A stretch of 64,000 nucleotides of DNA from Cupriavidus sp. 2SB (lineage in GTDB: Bacteria; Pseudomonadota; Gammaproteobacteria; Burkholderiales; Burkholderiaceae), in assembly GCF_005503625.1 (NCBI RefSeq), contig NZ_SCMX01000005.1, positions 62,001 to 126,000 of the forward strand, read 5' to 3'. Under the pieces are notes generated by a model, which had not been told where the DNA came from, ran no database searches, and saw only the letters and a list, made by a program, of their open reading frames with translations. The position numbers and the translations under genes are program-made. Position 1 is the stretch's first letter; every line of letters begins with the position of its first letter. This document shows, piece by piece, positions 49,222 to 58,939 of this stretch.

Positions 49222-49935
49222 ATGAATGCTTCCGCCCTCATCCCTTTCGCGCGCATCGCCACACTGGCCACGCTGCTGGTTCTCACCGGCTGCGGCGTGT
49301 TGCCTCAGTCGCGCAGCACCACCACCTATGACCTCGGCCCGCTGGCTGCCGCGCCATCGCAACCGCCTGCCCGCCTGCCCAAGCTGCGCGTGGCCGAGAC
49401 CGATGGTCCCACGTGGATGGATGGCCGTGGCATCTACTACCGTCTGCAGTACACGCAGGCGCAGCGGTTGCAGTCGTACGCGACGCAGCGCTGGGTCGAC
49501 GCCCCGACGCGGCTGTTCGACGACCGGCTGCGCGATGCGGTGTCGGGCCGGGGCGAACTGACCTGGTATGGCGACACCAGCGTGCCAGCCATCAAGGTGG
49601 ACCTGCTGGGTTTCGAACAGGTCTTCGATACGGCCACCAGCAGCCGTGGCGTGGTGCGTGCGCGCGCCACGGTATTCCACAAGAACCTGATCGGGCAGAA
49701 GACATTCGTTGCCGAGCAGCAGGCGACGAGTGCCGATGGCGCAGGCGGTGTGAAGGCGCTGGCCGCGAGCAGTGACGCAGTGATCGCCGCCATCCTCGAC
49801 TGGGCAGCCGCGTTGCCGCTGGAAGCCGCGACGGCCACCGGCCCCGCCGCGTTGCCGCGCGCCAATCCGCCATCGCGCGACAGCGTGCCGATACCGCCCG
49901 TGGACACGCCAAAAGCCACGGCGCCGCGCCAATGA
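49222..49935 (+). CDS. ABC-type transport auxiliary lipoprotein (PqiC-like)
   Basis: A 237-residue lipoprotein. The signal peptide ends in a lipobox LTGC, so the mature cysteine is near residue 24. TTTYDLGPLAA and RGIYYRLQYTQAQRLQSYA match the auxiliary lipoproteins of MCE systems. It is probably on the inner face of the outer membrane and completes the transport module. An ATG at 49186 is an alternative start that would lengthen the signal peptide. Confidence 0.85.
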   Translation: MNASALIPFARIATLATLLVLTGCGVLPQSRSTTTYDLGPLAAAPSQPPARLPKLRVAETDGPTWMDGRGIYYRLQYTQAQRLQSYATQRWVDAPTRLFDDRLRDAVSGRGELTWYGDTSVPAIKVDLLGFEQVFDTATSSRGVVRARATVFHKNLIGQKTFVAEQQATSADGAGGVKALAASSDAVIAAILDWAAALPLEAATATGPAALPRANPPSRDSVPIPPVDTPKATAPRQ

Positions 49936-49976
49936 AGCGTACAGTGCTTAACCCGTTGTAACGGTTGCGAGCCGTC

Positions 49977-51263
49977 ATGCTTTCGGACAGCGCCCCGCCT
50001 CCCACACCGCCGCAGGACTTGCGCCAGCCCGAACTTGAAGGATGGCTGCCCCGCCATTCTCCGCTGGCGCGCGTGGGGCTGGTCTGTTTCACACTGCTGG
50101 TGGCCTACGCCAGCCTGTATCCATTCACCGGCTGGACCAACAACGGTATCTCGCCGTTCGCATTCCTGAGCGCACCCAAGCCGCGCTACATCACCGAGTT
50201 CGACCTGCTGACGAACGTCATCGGCTACTGCCCGTTCGGCGCACTCGTGGTGTTGTCCCTGCACCCGCGTGTCTCCGGGGCGCGGGCCACGCTGATCGCC
50301 TTCGTGGCCGGCGCGCTGCTATCCGCCGTGATGGAAGCGCTACAGACCTGGCTGCCCACGCGGATCTCGTCGAACATTGACCTGATCACCAATGCGCTCG
50401 GGGCACTGCTCGGGGCCGCCGTGGTGGCACCGTTCACCGGCGCATTGATCGATCGGGGCACGCTGACGCGCCTGCGGCTCGCATGGTTCGAACCGCATGC
50501 GAGCTTTGCCATCGTCCTCGTGATGTTGTGGCCCTTCGCGCAGATCTTCCCGCAGGAACATTTGTTCGGCATGGGCGGCATCGTGCGCGAGTGGCTCACC
50601 GATCCCGATTCATGGCCAATGGCGTGGGTGCAGGCGTACTTCCCCGCGCTGATTGCGTGGCAGGACAACATCGGCATCCGCACCGACGACATGCAAACGC
50701 AGTTGCTGCTGGAGACAGCCGTGACCGCATCGAGCTGGATCGGCACGGGGTTGTTTGCGTCGATCGCCATGCGGCGAACCGCGCCGATGCTGCGCATTCT
50801 GGCTGCACTGCTCACCGCCGCGCTGATCATCAAGGCCGCAGTGTCCGAGTTGCAGTTTCCGGATGACAACGCGTTCAACTGGCTCTCCGAAGGCGGCCGT
50901 TTTGCGTTGCTGACGAGTTCGCTGGTGCTGGTGTTACTGCTGCGGCTACCACGTTGGCTCCGTGCCGTGCTGGCAGTGGTGGCATTGACGGGGCTGGTCG
51001 CCTTGACCAATGTGCTGCCGTCGAATCCTTATGCGTGGGTGTCCGAGCAAGGATGGCGCATGGGCCGCTTCATCCATTTCAACAGCCTGGCGCAGTGGCT
51101 TGGGTGGCTGTGGCCGTTCATGGCGTTCACGTATGTGATCTGGCGCTTCGAGCAGGTCAGCCTGCGGCGCCGGTTGCAGCGCATTGCACGCCGCCGCGCC
51201 ACCGCACGCGCAGTGGCCGCCGCTACGGACAGCCAAAGTCATCGCGAGACGAAGCAGCCTTAG
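49977..51263 (+). CDS. VanZ-like multi-pass membrane protein
   Basis: A 428-residue integral membrane protein with about ten hydrophobic segments. The N-terminal part has the VanZ-type pattern (EFDLLTNVIGYCPFGALVVL then SNIDLITNALGALLGA). The function is unknown; VanZ itself gives low-level teicoplanin resistance, which should not be assumed here. It lies 41 bases after the lipoprotein gene. TTG at 49965 is a possible alternative start. Confidence 0.83.
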   Translation: MLSDSAPPPTPPQDLRQPELEGWLPRHSPLARVGLVCFTLLVAYASLYPFTGWTNNGISPFAFLSAPKPRYITEFDLLTNVIGYCPFGALVVLSLHPRVSGARATLIAFVAGALLSAVMEALQTWLPTRISSNIDLITNALGALLGAAVVAPFTGALIDRGTLTRLRLAWFEPHASFAIVLVMLWPFAQIFPQEHLFGMGGIVREWLTDPDSWPMAWVQAYFPALIAWQDNIGIRTDDMQTQLLLETAVTASSWIGTGLFASIAMRRTAPMLRILAALLTAALIIKAAVSELQFPDDNAFNWLSEGGRFALLTSSLVLVLLLRLPRWLRAVLAVVALTGLVALTNVLPSNPYAWVSEQGWRMGRFIHFNSLAQWLGWLWPFMAFTYVIWRFEQVSLRRRLQRIARRRATARAVAAATDSQSHRETKQP

Positions 51264-51284
51264 CGCTCCGCCGCGCGAGGTGAA

Positions 51285-51935
51285 TCAGTGCAGTTGCCCG
51301 CCCTGTTCGCGGATATCGTCTTTCGTCGATAGCGTGGTGGCCACCGCCACGCGCAGCCCCGCGATCAGCGTCTCCAGCGCGAGGCTCGGCGCACCAGGGT
51401 GTCGCGCGGCCTGCTCCGGCAGATAGGGGATGTGGATGAATCCACCACGTGCGACGCTCGATGCCTTCGCCAGCGCGTGCATCAGGCCATAGAAGACGTG
51501 ATTGCAAACGAAGGTGCCCGCCGTCTGCGACACCATCGCCGGCACGCCCGCTGCACGCAGATCTCTTACGATGGCCTTGATCGGCAGCGACGCGAAGTAC
51601 GCGGCCGGACCATCGGCGGCAATCGTGACGTCGATGGGCTGGGCGCCAACGTTGTCGGCCACGCGCGCATCGTCCACATTGATCGCCACGCGCTCGATCG
51701 ACAGCTCCGTGCGGCCGCCCGCCTGCCCCACCGCGATCACCACATCGGGACGCAGCGACGTGACGAGTGCATCCATGGCGTCGATGGCCTTGCCGAACAC
51801 GCAAGGCAGTTGCCGCGCAACGACCACGGCATCGCCGATATGCGCGCCATCGAGCGCCCGCACCGCCTCCCACGACGGATTGATCGGTTCCTGTTCGAAC
51901 GGCTCGAAGCCGGTCAGCAAGACGGTACGGGTCAT
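51285..51935 (-). CDS. pcp: Pyroglutamyl-peptidase I
   Basis: A 216-residue cysteine peptidase that removes N-terminal pyroglutamate (5-oxoproline) from peptides. The triad falls at Glu81 ([11 protein letters not shown]), Cys144 ([15 protein letters not shown]) and His168 ([12 protein letters not shown]), the family's canonical positions. It is downstream of two permease-like genes and the 5-oxoprolinase genes, so released 5-oxoproline would be opened to glutamate by the products of the same cluster. Confidence 0.95.
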   Translation of the reverse strand: MTRTVLLTGFEPFEQEPINPSWEAVRALDGAHIGDAVVVARQLPCVFGKAIDAMDALVTSLRPDVVIAVGQAGGRTELSIERVAINVDDARVADNVGAQPIDVTIAADGPAAYFASLPIKAIVRDLRAAGVPAMVSQTAGTFVCNHVFYGLMHALAKASSVARGGFIHIPYLPEQAARHPGAPSLALETLIAGLRVAVATTLSTKDDIREQGGQLH

Positions 51936-51945
51936 GGCGATGTCC

Positions 51946-52896
51946 TTACATCAGGAAATACAGCAGGAAGATATTGGCAACGAGGATGCCCAGCGCCGAA
52001 GGCACCTGCGCCCGGATCACTGCGTTGCGGTCCTTCAGTTCGAGCAGTGCAGCCGGCACGATATTGAAGTTGGCTGCCATCGGCGTCATCAGCGTGCCGC
52101 AGTAGCCCGAGAACATGCCAATGGCCGCCATCACTGCCGGGTTCGCATGGAACACGCCCACCAGGATAGGCACGCCCACGCCGCCCGTCATTACCGGGAA
52201 CGCGGCAAAGCCGTTACCCATGATGATCGTGAACAGCGCCATGCCGATGCAGTACACCGCCACAGCCACGAACTTGTAGTCCATGTTGATGTACGAGGTG
52301 GTCAGGTGCGCCACGGCCTTGTCCACGCCGCCATCGAAGAACACCAGGCCGAGCATCGCCAGCATCTGCGGCAGCACCAGCGCCCAGCCCAGCGATTCGA
52401 TCAGGCGGCGCGATTCGCGCAGACCCTGCACCGGCGTTTCACGCGTGAGCCAGCACGCCACCGCCAGCGAGACCAGGCAGCCGACGCCGAGCGAGACGAA
52501 CGTGACGTTCTTCGGATCGAGCAGCGGCAGGCCCGCCACCTTCACATCCTTGAACACCACCGTGCCGATCACCGTAATCAGCGGAATCAACAGCGCCGGC
52601 ACAAACAGCTTGTTGCCGAGGCGCTTCGCGCTGGCGCGACGTTTTTCCTCGGACAACGTGCCATGCTTGCCGATGCCCACGCCACCGAACCCGGCGATCA
52701 GCGCCATCACCACCGCAGCCACGCCGACGATGGCCGGCGGAATCTTGTCGCCGATCAGGAAGATCACTGCATAGAGCAGCCAGAACAGGCCCGTGGACAA
52801 CCGGCGCGGATGCGCCTTGTCCGAGAACGTCATCAGCGACGTGATCAGCAGGACAAAGCCGGCCAGCCAGTACAGGTATTGGATCGAGATGATCAT
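51946..52896 (-). CDS. DUF979 membrane protein, candidate 5-oxoproline transporter component
   Basis: A 316-residue membrane protein with about eight to ten helices (starting [20 protein letters not shown]). [20 protein letters not shown] is a conserved segment. The biochemical function is not established to my knowledge. It pairs with the DUF969 gene three bases away, and both sit between pcp and pxpA. This makes a role in 5-oxoproline or pyroglutamyl-peptide uptake the simplest hypothesis. Confidence 0.82.
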   Translation of the reverse strand: MIISIQYLYWLAGFVLLITSLMTFSDKAHPRRLSTGLFWLLYAVIFLIGDKIPPAIVGVAAVVMALIAGFGGVGIGKHGTLSEEKRRASAKRLGNKLFVPALLIPLITVIGTVVFKDVKVAGLPLLDPKNVTFVSLGVGCLVSLAVACWLTRETPVQGLRESRRLIESLGWALVLPQMLAMLGLVFFDGGVDKAVAHLTTSYINMDYKFVAVAVYCIGMALFTIIMGNGFAAFPVMTGGVGVPILVGVFHANPAVMAAIGMFSGYCGTLMTPMAANFNIVPAALLELKDRNAVIRAQVPSALGILVANIFLLYFLM

Positions 52897-52899
52897 CGC

Positions 52900-53634
52900 T
52901 TACTCTCCCTTCGCACCAGCGGTGGCCGGCATGCCCACCGGCTTCTGCGCGCCAAGCTCGCGCTCCAGCCACATGTCCAGGCGCTTCAGGCGCACCGCAT
53001 GGATCAGGAAGGCGCAAATGGCGGTCGGGATACCCCAGACGGCGATATGCAGCGGTTCCACGTCGATGTGCGAGGCCAGCAGGAACGTGTGCATCAGCGC
53101 GATGGCACCGAACGCCACGAAGATGTCCTCACCGAAGAACAGTCCCACGTTGTCCGTGGCGGCGCAGAACGCCAGCACGCGCTGGCGCACCGGCTCGGGC
53201 AAATGGCCGAAGCGGTTCTCGGCCGCGCCTTCGGCCATCGGGGCCAGCAGCGGACGCACCATCTGCGGATGGCCACCCAGGCTGGTCAAGCCCATCGCGG
53301 CGGTCAGTTCGCGCACAGCGAGGTAGACGATCAGCAGGCGGCCCACCGTGGCCGACTTGATGCGCGAGATCCACGCCTGCGCATGCTCGCGCAAACCGTG
53401 GCGTTCCAGCAGGCCGATCACGGCCAGCGGCAGCAGAATGATCAGCGGCAGACTGCGCGCCTTGACGAAGGCGGTGCCGATCGCGGTAAAGATCTGCGTA
53501 AGCGGCATCGACGCAGCAATCCCCGTGACGATGGCGGCAGCCGCCACCACCATCATGGGATTGAACCGCAAGACGAAGCCGATGATGATGACGCCGACCC
53601 CGAGCAGGGGCCAAAGATTGACAGCCGGTTCCAT
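52900..53634 (-). CDS. DUF969 membrane protein, partner of DUF979
   Basis: A 244-residue membrane protein with about six helices. LWPLLGVGVIIIGFVLRFNP and LTAAMGLTSLGGHPQMVRPL are the recognisable segments. AGGTG precedes the ATG at 53634. Function unknown; strict pairing with DUF979 suggests a two-subunit permease. Confidence 0.82.
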   Translation of the reverse strand: MEPAVNLWPLLGVGVIIIGFVLRFNPMMVVAAAAIVTGIAASMPLTQIFTAIGTAFVKARSLPLIILLPLAVIGLLERHGLREHAQAWISRIKSATVGRLLIVYLAVRELTAAMGLTSLGGHPQMVRPLLAPMAEGAAENRFGHLPEPVRQRVLAFCAATDNVGLFFGEDIFVAFGAIALMHTFLLASHIDVEPLHIAVWGIPTAICAFLIHAVRLKRLDMWLERELGAQKPVGMPATAGAKGE

Positions 53635-53710
53635 GGGAAACACCTGATAACGCGTGAAGCGATACGTGAAGGACTGCGTGAAATCAACCGAGCCTGCGGG
53701 GCGAATCCCC

Positions 53711-54451
53711 TCAGGCATCGGCACGGACGGCGATGCCTTCCGCGCCGAGCCGATCCCGGATGCGGCGCGCGAAGGCAAGCGCGTGGGCGCCGTCGCCGTG
53801 CAGACACACGGTTTCGGCACGAATCGGTACCCAGGTGCCGTCGATGGCCTGCACGCGCTGGTCGCGCACCATCGACAACGTCTGGTTCAAAGCCACTTCC
53901 TCGTCGTCGTGCAACGCGCCCGGCGTGCCGCGCTTCACCAGCGTGCCGTCGGGGTTGTAGCCACGATCCGCGAAGACTTCTTCCTTGACCGCCAGGCCCG
54001 CCTCGCGCGCCATCGTGATCATCTGGCTGTTGGCCAGCCCGAAGAAGACGAGCTTGGGGTTGTAGTCCTTCACGGCGCGCACGATGGCCGCACACAGTTT
54101 CGGATCGCGCACGGCCATGTTGTAGAGCGCGCCATGCGGCTTCACATGCGCCAGTTGGCCGCCCTGTGCGCGCACCATCGCGTCGAGCGCGCCGATCTGG
54201 TACAGCACGTCGGCGTAGACCGCCTCGGGATCGCGCTGCATCTCGGTGCGGCCAAAGTTCTCGCGATCCGGAAAGCTCGGATGCGCGCCGATGGCCACGT
54301 TCTTCTCCAGCGCCCATTTCACGGTCTGGAGCATGGTGGCCGCGTCACCCGCGTGCCAGCCGCACGCGACGTTCGCGGAGCTGATCAACGCGATCAGCGC
54401 CTCGTCATTGCCGCAGCCTTCGCCAAGGTCTGCATTGAGGTCGATTTGCAT
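53711..54451 (-). CDS. pxpA: 5-oxoprolinase subunit A
   Basis: A 246-residue LamB/YcsF-family protein. [20 protein letters not shown] and [13 protein letters not shown] open it, and [11 protein letters not shown] and [13 protein letters not shown] are further family motifs. With PxpB and PxpC it opens 5-oxoproline to glutamate using ATP. It is 57 bases downstream of pxpC. Confidence 0.95.
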   Translation of the reverse strand: MQIDLNADLGEGCGNDEALIALISSANVACGWHAGDAATMLQTVKWALEKNVAIGAHPSFPDRENFGRTEMQRDPEAVYADVLYQIGALDAMVRAQGGQLAHVKPHGALYNMAVRDPKLCAAIVRAVKDYNPKLVFFGLANSQMITMAREAGLAVKEEVFADRGYNPDGTLVKRGTPGALHDDEEVALNQTLSMVRDQRVQAIDGTWVPIRAETVCLHGDGAHALAFARRIRDRLGAEGIAVRADA

Positions 54452-54508
54452 GGGCGTTCTCCGTAGGGGACGGTAGTTGTGGGGGCTTGGAAGACTCAGG
54501 CGAAGCGT

Positions 54509-55528
54509 TCAGGCAACGAAGCGAGTCGTCGTTCGTCGTCGTGCGGCAATCTGCATGCCGGCGCCCTGCCAGCGCAGTGCCTGGTCGATCTGCCGCAGAT
54601 AGCGGTCGACTTCCGCCTGTGCGGCGGCAGCCTGTTCAAGGGACACCTCGGCAAAGCGCACCGTTGCACCGAGCGGCACCTGCGCCAGGCGCCAGAGGTC
54701 GGCGCCAATCACGGTGCCGATCTTCGGATAGCCGCCCGTGGTCTGCGCATCGCTCATCAGCGCGATGGGCTGGCCGTTCGGCGGCACCTGCATCACGCCC
54801 GGCATCACCCCATGCGACAGCAGATCTGCCGAGCGCTCGGCCCGACGCGCCAGCGCAGGACCCTCAAGACGCAGGCCCATCCGGTTGCTCTGCGGCGTGA
54901 TGGTCCAGTCTGCCGACCACAGCGCTTGCTGCGACGCCGGCTCGAAATCGGGATACTCGGGACCCGGCAGCAAGCGGATGGTCAGCGCACTGCCCTCGCG
55001 ATTGGCGGGCAACGCCCAGCCCGGCGCAGCCACGCCGAGCCAGTCGCGGTCTTCCTCGATACCGGGCCTGCCCGCAGGCAGACGATCGCCATCGCGCAGC
55101 ACGCGGCCTTCGAAGCCGCCGAAGTTCGATTTGAGATCCGTGCTACGCGAGTTCATCACCAGCGGCACGTCGATGCCACCGGCCACGCAGAGGTAGGTGC
55201 GCGTGCCGCCGCGCGCTGCGGGCAGCGTCAACGTCTCGCCACGGCGCACGTCGAAGGCATGCCACGACCACACGGGCACGCCGTCGAGGTTGGCGCTGCA
55301 TTCGGCGCCGGTCAGTGCCACGCGCATATCGGCCTCGAACCGCAACGCGGCACGGCCCAGCGTGAACTCGATGGCTGCCGCGCCCGGCTCGTTGCCGAGG
55401 AGTCGATTGCCCACCTGCAGCGCCAGCCCATCGGCGGCACCGGAACGGCCCACACCGAAGCGCCGGAATCCCACACGGCCCAGATCCTGCACCGACGCCT
55501 GCGCGCCAGGTCGAATGATCTCGATCAC
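54509..55528 (-). CDS. pxpC: 5-oxoprolinase subunit C
   Basis: A 339-residue carboxyltransferase-like protein (KipA family). PGAQASVQDLGRVGFRRFGV and GRSGAADGLALQVGNRLLGN are the signature segments. The start overlaps the pxpB stop by four bases. It is the partner of PxpB; in some bacteria the two are fused. Confidence 0.94.
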   Translation of the reverse strand: MIEIIRPGAQASVQDLGRVGFRRFGVGRSGAADGLALQVGNRLLGNEPGAAAIEFTLGRAALRFEADMRVALTGAECSANLDGVPVWSWHAFDVRRGETLTLPAARGGTRTYLCVAGGIDVPLVMNSRSTDLKSNFGGFEGRVLRDGDRLPAGRPGIEEDRDWLGVAAPGWALPANREGSALTIRLLPGPEYPDFEPASQQALWSADWTITPQSNRMGLRLEGPALARRAERSADLLSHGVMPGVMQVPPNGQPIALMSDAQTTGGYPKIGTVIGADLWRLAQVPLGATVRFAEVSLEQAAAAQAEVDRYLRQIDQALRWQGAGMQIAARRRTTTRFVA

Positions 55529-56175
55529 AGCAGCACCTCCTCGGCGATAAAGCGCACGGTATCGCCCGGCGCGAACAGCGACGGCGGATCACGGTCGGCC
55601 ACGAACAACTGCGCCTCCGTATGGCCGATCAACTGCCAGCCTCCCGGAAGCACGGCCGGATAGATACCCGTCTGCTCGCCGCCGATGCCCACCGCACCCG
55701 CCGGCACCGCCAGACGCGGCTCGCGACGACGCGGCGTGGCCAGCTCCGGCGCCAGTCCGCCCATATATGCGAATCCCGGCTGGAATCCGAGGAAATACAC
55801 CACGTACTCACCCGCCGCATGACGGCGCACCACTTCCTGCGGCGACAGTCCCGTATGCGCGGCCACATCGGCAATATCGGGCCCGAACTCGCCGCCGTAG
55901 CGGACGGGAATCTCCACGAGCTTGCCCGTGGCATTGCGCGTCTCGCCCGACGCCCACGCCACCTTCAGGTTGCGCTCCAGCGCGGCCACATCGGCCGTCT
56001 CGTCAAACGACAGCGTGAGATTGTTCATGCCCGGCACCACATCCACCACACCCCGCCAGTCGGCAGCACGCTCGGCCATGGCCCAGATACGGCGCTGGAC
56101 GTCGAGCGACGCCGGCGGTGCCACGCTGTAAAGGAGAGCCTGCTCGGCCAGACGGTGAACGGTGCATTGAGGCAT
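55525..56175 (-). CDS. pxpB: 5-oxoprolinase subunit B
   Basis: A 216-residue KipI-family protein. VVPGMNNLTLSFD, EYVVYFLGFQPGFAYMGGL and GIGGEQTGIYP are the conserved parts. The ATG at 56175 (MPQCTVHRL) begins family similarity; the frame runs on to 56268. It is the first gene of pxpB-C-A, DUF969, DUF979, pcp, with palindromic sites about 110-140 bases upstream. Confidence 0.92.
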   Translation of the reverse strand: MPQCTVHRLAEQALLYSVAPPASLDVQRRIWAMAERAADWRGVVDVVPGMNNLTLSFDETADVAALERNLKVAWASGETRNATGKLVEIPVRYGGEFGPDIADVAAHTGLSPQEVVRRHAAGEYVVYFLGFQPGFAYMGGLAPELATPRRREPRLAVPAGAVGIGGEQTGIYPAVLPGGWQLIGHTEAQLFVADRDPPSLFAPGDTVRFIAEEVLL

Positions 56176-56284
56176 GAGGGGGCCATGAAAGATCGCGTTG
56201 AGGGTCCAGGTAGTGTAGGCACCACAGACACCCCGCGCGACGTCGCCAACAAACCCGATGTGACTCAATCGAATTTCATTGACG

Positions 56285-56316
56285 ATTTATCGATAAATTC
56301 ATGTTATCGAAACATG
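56285..56316 (-). promoter_or_regulatory. Paired inverted repeats upstream of the pxp cluster
   Basis: A perfect 14-base palindrome ATTTATCGATAAAT (56285-56298) lies next to a second inverted repeat CATGTT/AACATG around ATCGA (56300-56316). Both contain ATCGA, and a third TCGATT lies closer to the gene. A regulator site is likely; which regulator is unknown. Confidence 0.6.
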
Positions 56317-56454
56317 ACCATGCCCGGCACCTCGGGGGAACCCTTAGTGTTTGTGCACTGTTAGGGGGAAGTTGGGGGGCGTTTGGGGCGAAAGTTACTG
56401 ATAAGCAACCCAAGCAGAAAGGACTCTGAAAGACTTCCGCAAACATTCAGGACG

Positions 56455-56488
56455 AAAAAAAACCGGCCAGCGAGGCTGACCGGTTTTC
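56455..56488 (-). terminator. lipA terminator
   Basis: On the minus strand the stem ACCGGTCAG/CTGGCCGGT (one mismatch) with a short loop is followed by a run of eight T. It lies 43 bases after the lipA stop. Confidence 0.88.
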
Positions 56489-56530
56489 GGCAGGGGAGAC
56501 GATCCCTGTTACGGCATCACACTTCCAGAC

Positions 56531-57523
56531 TCAGGCAAACCCTGCCAGATGCGCCTGCTCGTCAGCGTGGTACGAGCTGCGGACCATGGCGCCGACGGCG
56601 GCGTGGGTGAAGCCCATCTTGTACGCTTCTTCCTCGAACATCTTGAAGGTGTCCGGGTGGACGTAGCGCATCACCGGGAGGTGATGGTTCGACGGTGCCA
56701 GGTACTGGCCGATCGTCAGCATGTCGATGTCGTGGGCGCGCATGTCGCGCATGACTTCGAGGATTTCCTCGTCGGTCTCGCCCAGGCCCACCATCAGGCC
56801 CGACTTCGTTGCCACGTCCGGGTTGCGGCGCTTGAACTCCTGCAGCAGCTTCAGCGAGTGCTCGTAGTCGGCGCCGGGGCGAGCCTGCTTGTACAGGCGC
56901 GGCACCGTTTCCATGTTGTGGTTCATCACATCGGGCGGCGCGTTCTGCAGGATGTCCAGGGCCTTGTCCAGACGGCCACGGAAATCGGGCACCAGTACCT
57001 CGATGCGGGTGTTCGGCGACAGTTCCCGGGTCTGCGAGATGCAATCGACGTAGTGCTGCGCACCGCCGTCACGCAGGTCATCGCGGTCCACGCTGGTGAT
57101 CACCACGTAATTCAGGCGAAGCTGGGCGATGGTACGCGCCAGGTTGCCCGGCTCGTTCACGTCGAGCGGATCGGGGCGGCCATGGCCCACGTCGCAGAAC
57201 GGGCAGCGGCGCGTGCACTTGTCGCCCATGATCATGAACGTGGCTGTGCCCTTGCCGAAGCACTCGCCGATGTTCGGGCAGCTCGCTTCCTCGCACACGG
57301 TGACGAGGTTGTTCGCGCGCAGGATGTCCTTGATCTCGTAGAAGCGCGAGTTGCCAGTGGCGGCCTTCACGCGAATCCATTCCGGCTTCTTGAGCCGCTC
57401 GGCCGGCACGATCTTGATGGGGATGCGCGCGGTCTTCTCGGCCGACTTCTGCTTCTTGGTCGCGTCGTATTCTGCGGGGGCTTGCGGGACTTCGCTGGAC
57501 GTGGCGATCAGTGCGTCGCTCAT
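56531..57523 (-). CDS. lipA: Lipoyl synthase
   Basis: A 330-residue radical-SAM enzyme that inserts two sulfur atoms into octanoyl groups. The auxiliary-cluster cysteines are Cys77, Cys82 and Cys88 ([12 protein letters not shown]) and the SAM-cluster cysteines Cys103, Cys107 and Cys110 (CTRRCPFC). GGAGAACAGT precedes the ATG at 57523. It follows lipB after 63 bases and ends in a terminator. Confidence 0.96.
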   Translation of the reverse strand: MSDALIATSSEVPQAPAEYDATKKQKSAEKTARIPIKIVPAERLKKPEWIRVKAATGNSRFYEIKDILRANNLVTVCEEASCPNIGECFGKGTATFMIMGDKCTRRCPFCDVGHGRPDPLDVNEPGNLARTIAQLRLNYVVITSVDRDDLRDGGAQHYVDCISQTRELSPNTRIEVLVPDFRGRLDKALDILQNAPPDVMNHNMETVPRLYKQARPGADYEHSLKLLQEFKRRNPDVATKSGLMVGLGETDEEILEVMRDMRAHDIDMLTIGQYLAPSNHHLPVMRYVHPDTFKMFEEEAYKMGFTHAAVGAMVRSSYHADEQAHLAGFA

Positions 57524-57586
57524 ACTGTTCTCCGCACGCGCGGCCGCGTGCATGTGTGGCGTTGATTCGGGGCCGGGCGTGCCATC

Positions 57587-58312
57587 TCAGGCGGCCTCGG
57601 CGGCGGCGTTCCCGCTGACCTGCGCACGCGATTCGCGCGCCGTCAGGACTTCGCACAGGGCCGCCGCCAGGCGATGCGCGATTGCGGGTTGTTGTGCCGC
57701 AGTCACCGGCGATGGCTCCGCGCCGGCATCGTCGCCCACCGCGAAGGTGGCGCCCGCTGTTGCCATGTCGACTGTTTCCAGTCCGGCATAGCCGCAGGGA
57801 TTGATGCGCAGGAACGGGTTCAGGTCCATCTGCACGTTGAGGCTGACGCCGTGATAGCTGCAGCCGTTGCGGATCTTGAGGCCGAGCGCGGCAATCTTGG
57901 CGCCCTGGTGCGGCCCGTCGGACAGGTAGATGCCAGGCGCGCCGGGCTTGCGTTCGGCTGCGAGATTATACGCCGCGAGCGTGTCCAGTACGGCCTGCTC
58001 GATATCGGTCACCAGTTCACGCACCATGAGGTGGCGACGCCGCAAATCGAGCAAGAGATAGGCCACGACCTGGCCTGGACCGTGATAAGTGATCTGGCCG
58101 CCACGATCGATTTTGACGACCGGAATCGCGTCATCGGGAGCCAGCAGGTGCGACGGGTCGCCGGCCTGACCGAGCGTGTAGACCGGTGGATGTTCAACCA
58201 GCCAGATCTGGTCGGGGGTCTCGGCGGTACGTGCGGCGGTGAAGTCCCGCATCGCGTCGAAACAGGGCTGGTAAGGCTGGCGGCCCTGATCGATGACTTG
58301 GATCGGATGCAT
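57587..58312 (-). CDS. lipB: Lipoyl(octanoyl) transferase
   Basis: A 241-residue transferase that moves octanoate from acyl carrier protein to lipoyl domains. The catalytic Cys173 is in [11 protein letters not shown] and Lys139 in [30 protein letters not shown] is the family segment. It has a C-terminal extension of about 65 residues. No DUF493 (YbeD) or aminotransferase gene, often seen beside lipB, is adjacent. Confidence 0.95.
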   Translation of the reverse strand: MHPIQVIDQGRQPYQPCFDAMRDFTAARTAETPDQIWLVEHPPVYTLGQAGDPSHLLAPDDAIPVVKIDRGGQITYHGPGQVVAYLLLDLRRRHLMVRELVTDIEQAVLDTLAAYNLAAERKPGAPGIYLSDGPHQGAKIAALGLKIRNGCSYHGVSLNVQMDLNPFLRINPCGYAGLETVDMATAGATFAVGDDAGAEPSPVTAAQQPAIAHRLAAALCEVLTARESRAQVSGNAAAEAA

Positions 58313-58325
58313 GCCCGAGAGTGTA

Positions 58326-58363
58326 ACGAAAAGGGCCGGCCTACGCTGGGCAGGCCGGCCCTT
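58326..58363 (-). terminator. Terminator of the DUF2917 gene
   Basis: A perfect 12-base-pair stem AAGGGCCGGCCT/AGGCCGGCCCTT with a nine-base loop; the minus strand continues TTCG. It separates the DUF2917 gene from lipB. Confidence 0.75.
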
Positions 58364-58375
58364 CGGAGACGGCTT

Positions 58376-58741
58376 TCAGGCCCGGACCTTCTCCTCGGCC
58401 GGGGTCCATTCGGTGCCTCGCACCAGCCGCTTGCCAGCGCGCAGCAGCAGGTGCGGCAGATCGGCCAGCGTCAGCGCCGGGCGGCGTGCTTCGGCAATCA
58501 GTGCCAGCCGAACCGGCCCCGAGGCGCGCGGATCAATGCTGAGCACGATCTCGTCACCGCGCCGCAACAGCAGGCTGCTGCCGCAGCGGAGCCAGTAATC
58601 CTCCGAATCGTTCTCGCGGGTCACCCAGATATCCACACCTTTGGCATCTTCCACAAACAGACGTTGGGCGGCGTGCATCGACAGCGCGGTGACTTCGCCT
58701 GGGTTCAGCGTAAAGACGGTCGTTGTGAGCAAGGCTTTCAT
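58376..58741 (-). CDS. DUF2917 family protein
   Basis: A 121-residue protein with FTLNPGEVTALSMHAAQRLF and DIWVTRENDSEDYWLRCGSS, the DUF2917 pattern. Function unknown. It is divergent from a LysR-type regulator with a 198-base gap, the usual arrangement of a regulator and its target. Confidence 0.83.
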   Translation of the reverse strand: MKALLTTTVFTLNPGEVTALSMHAAQRLFVEDAKGVDIWVTRENDSEDYWLRCGSSLLLRRGDEIVLSIDPRASGPVRLALIAEARRPALTLADLPHLLLRAGKRLVRGTEWTPAEEKVRA

Positions 58742-58939
58742 GGTGGTTCTCCAGGTTCCCGGGGGCGCCGCCGTATTGTCGGAATGGCCGGAACTGGCTT
58801 GGTGACTGGACCAGAACAGTTCCGGGTGTTGTTGGCGGGATCCGGTGCATTGGATTCTAGTGACTCCCAACAGCGCGGCAAAACGATATATATTGCGGTG
58901 TCTTGTTAGCACGACTCACATAGGAAAAGGGGTGCCGCC

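Larger units (their letters stand above)
56176..56530. other. Non-coding gap upstream of pxpB
   Basis: This 355-base gap holds the pxp promoter region with two inverted repeats (56285-56316) and the lipA terminator (56455-56488). I see no gene in it. Confidence 0.6.

Noticed and set aside
49977-51263. Glycopeptide resistance gene vanZ
   Set aside because: Only the VanZ-like fold is shared. The protein is about twice as long and sits with lipid-transport genes in a Gram-negative genome.
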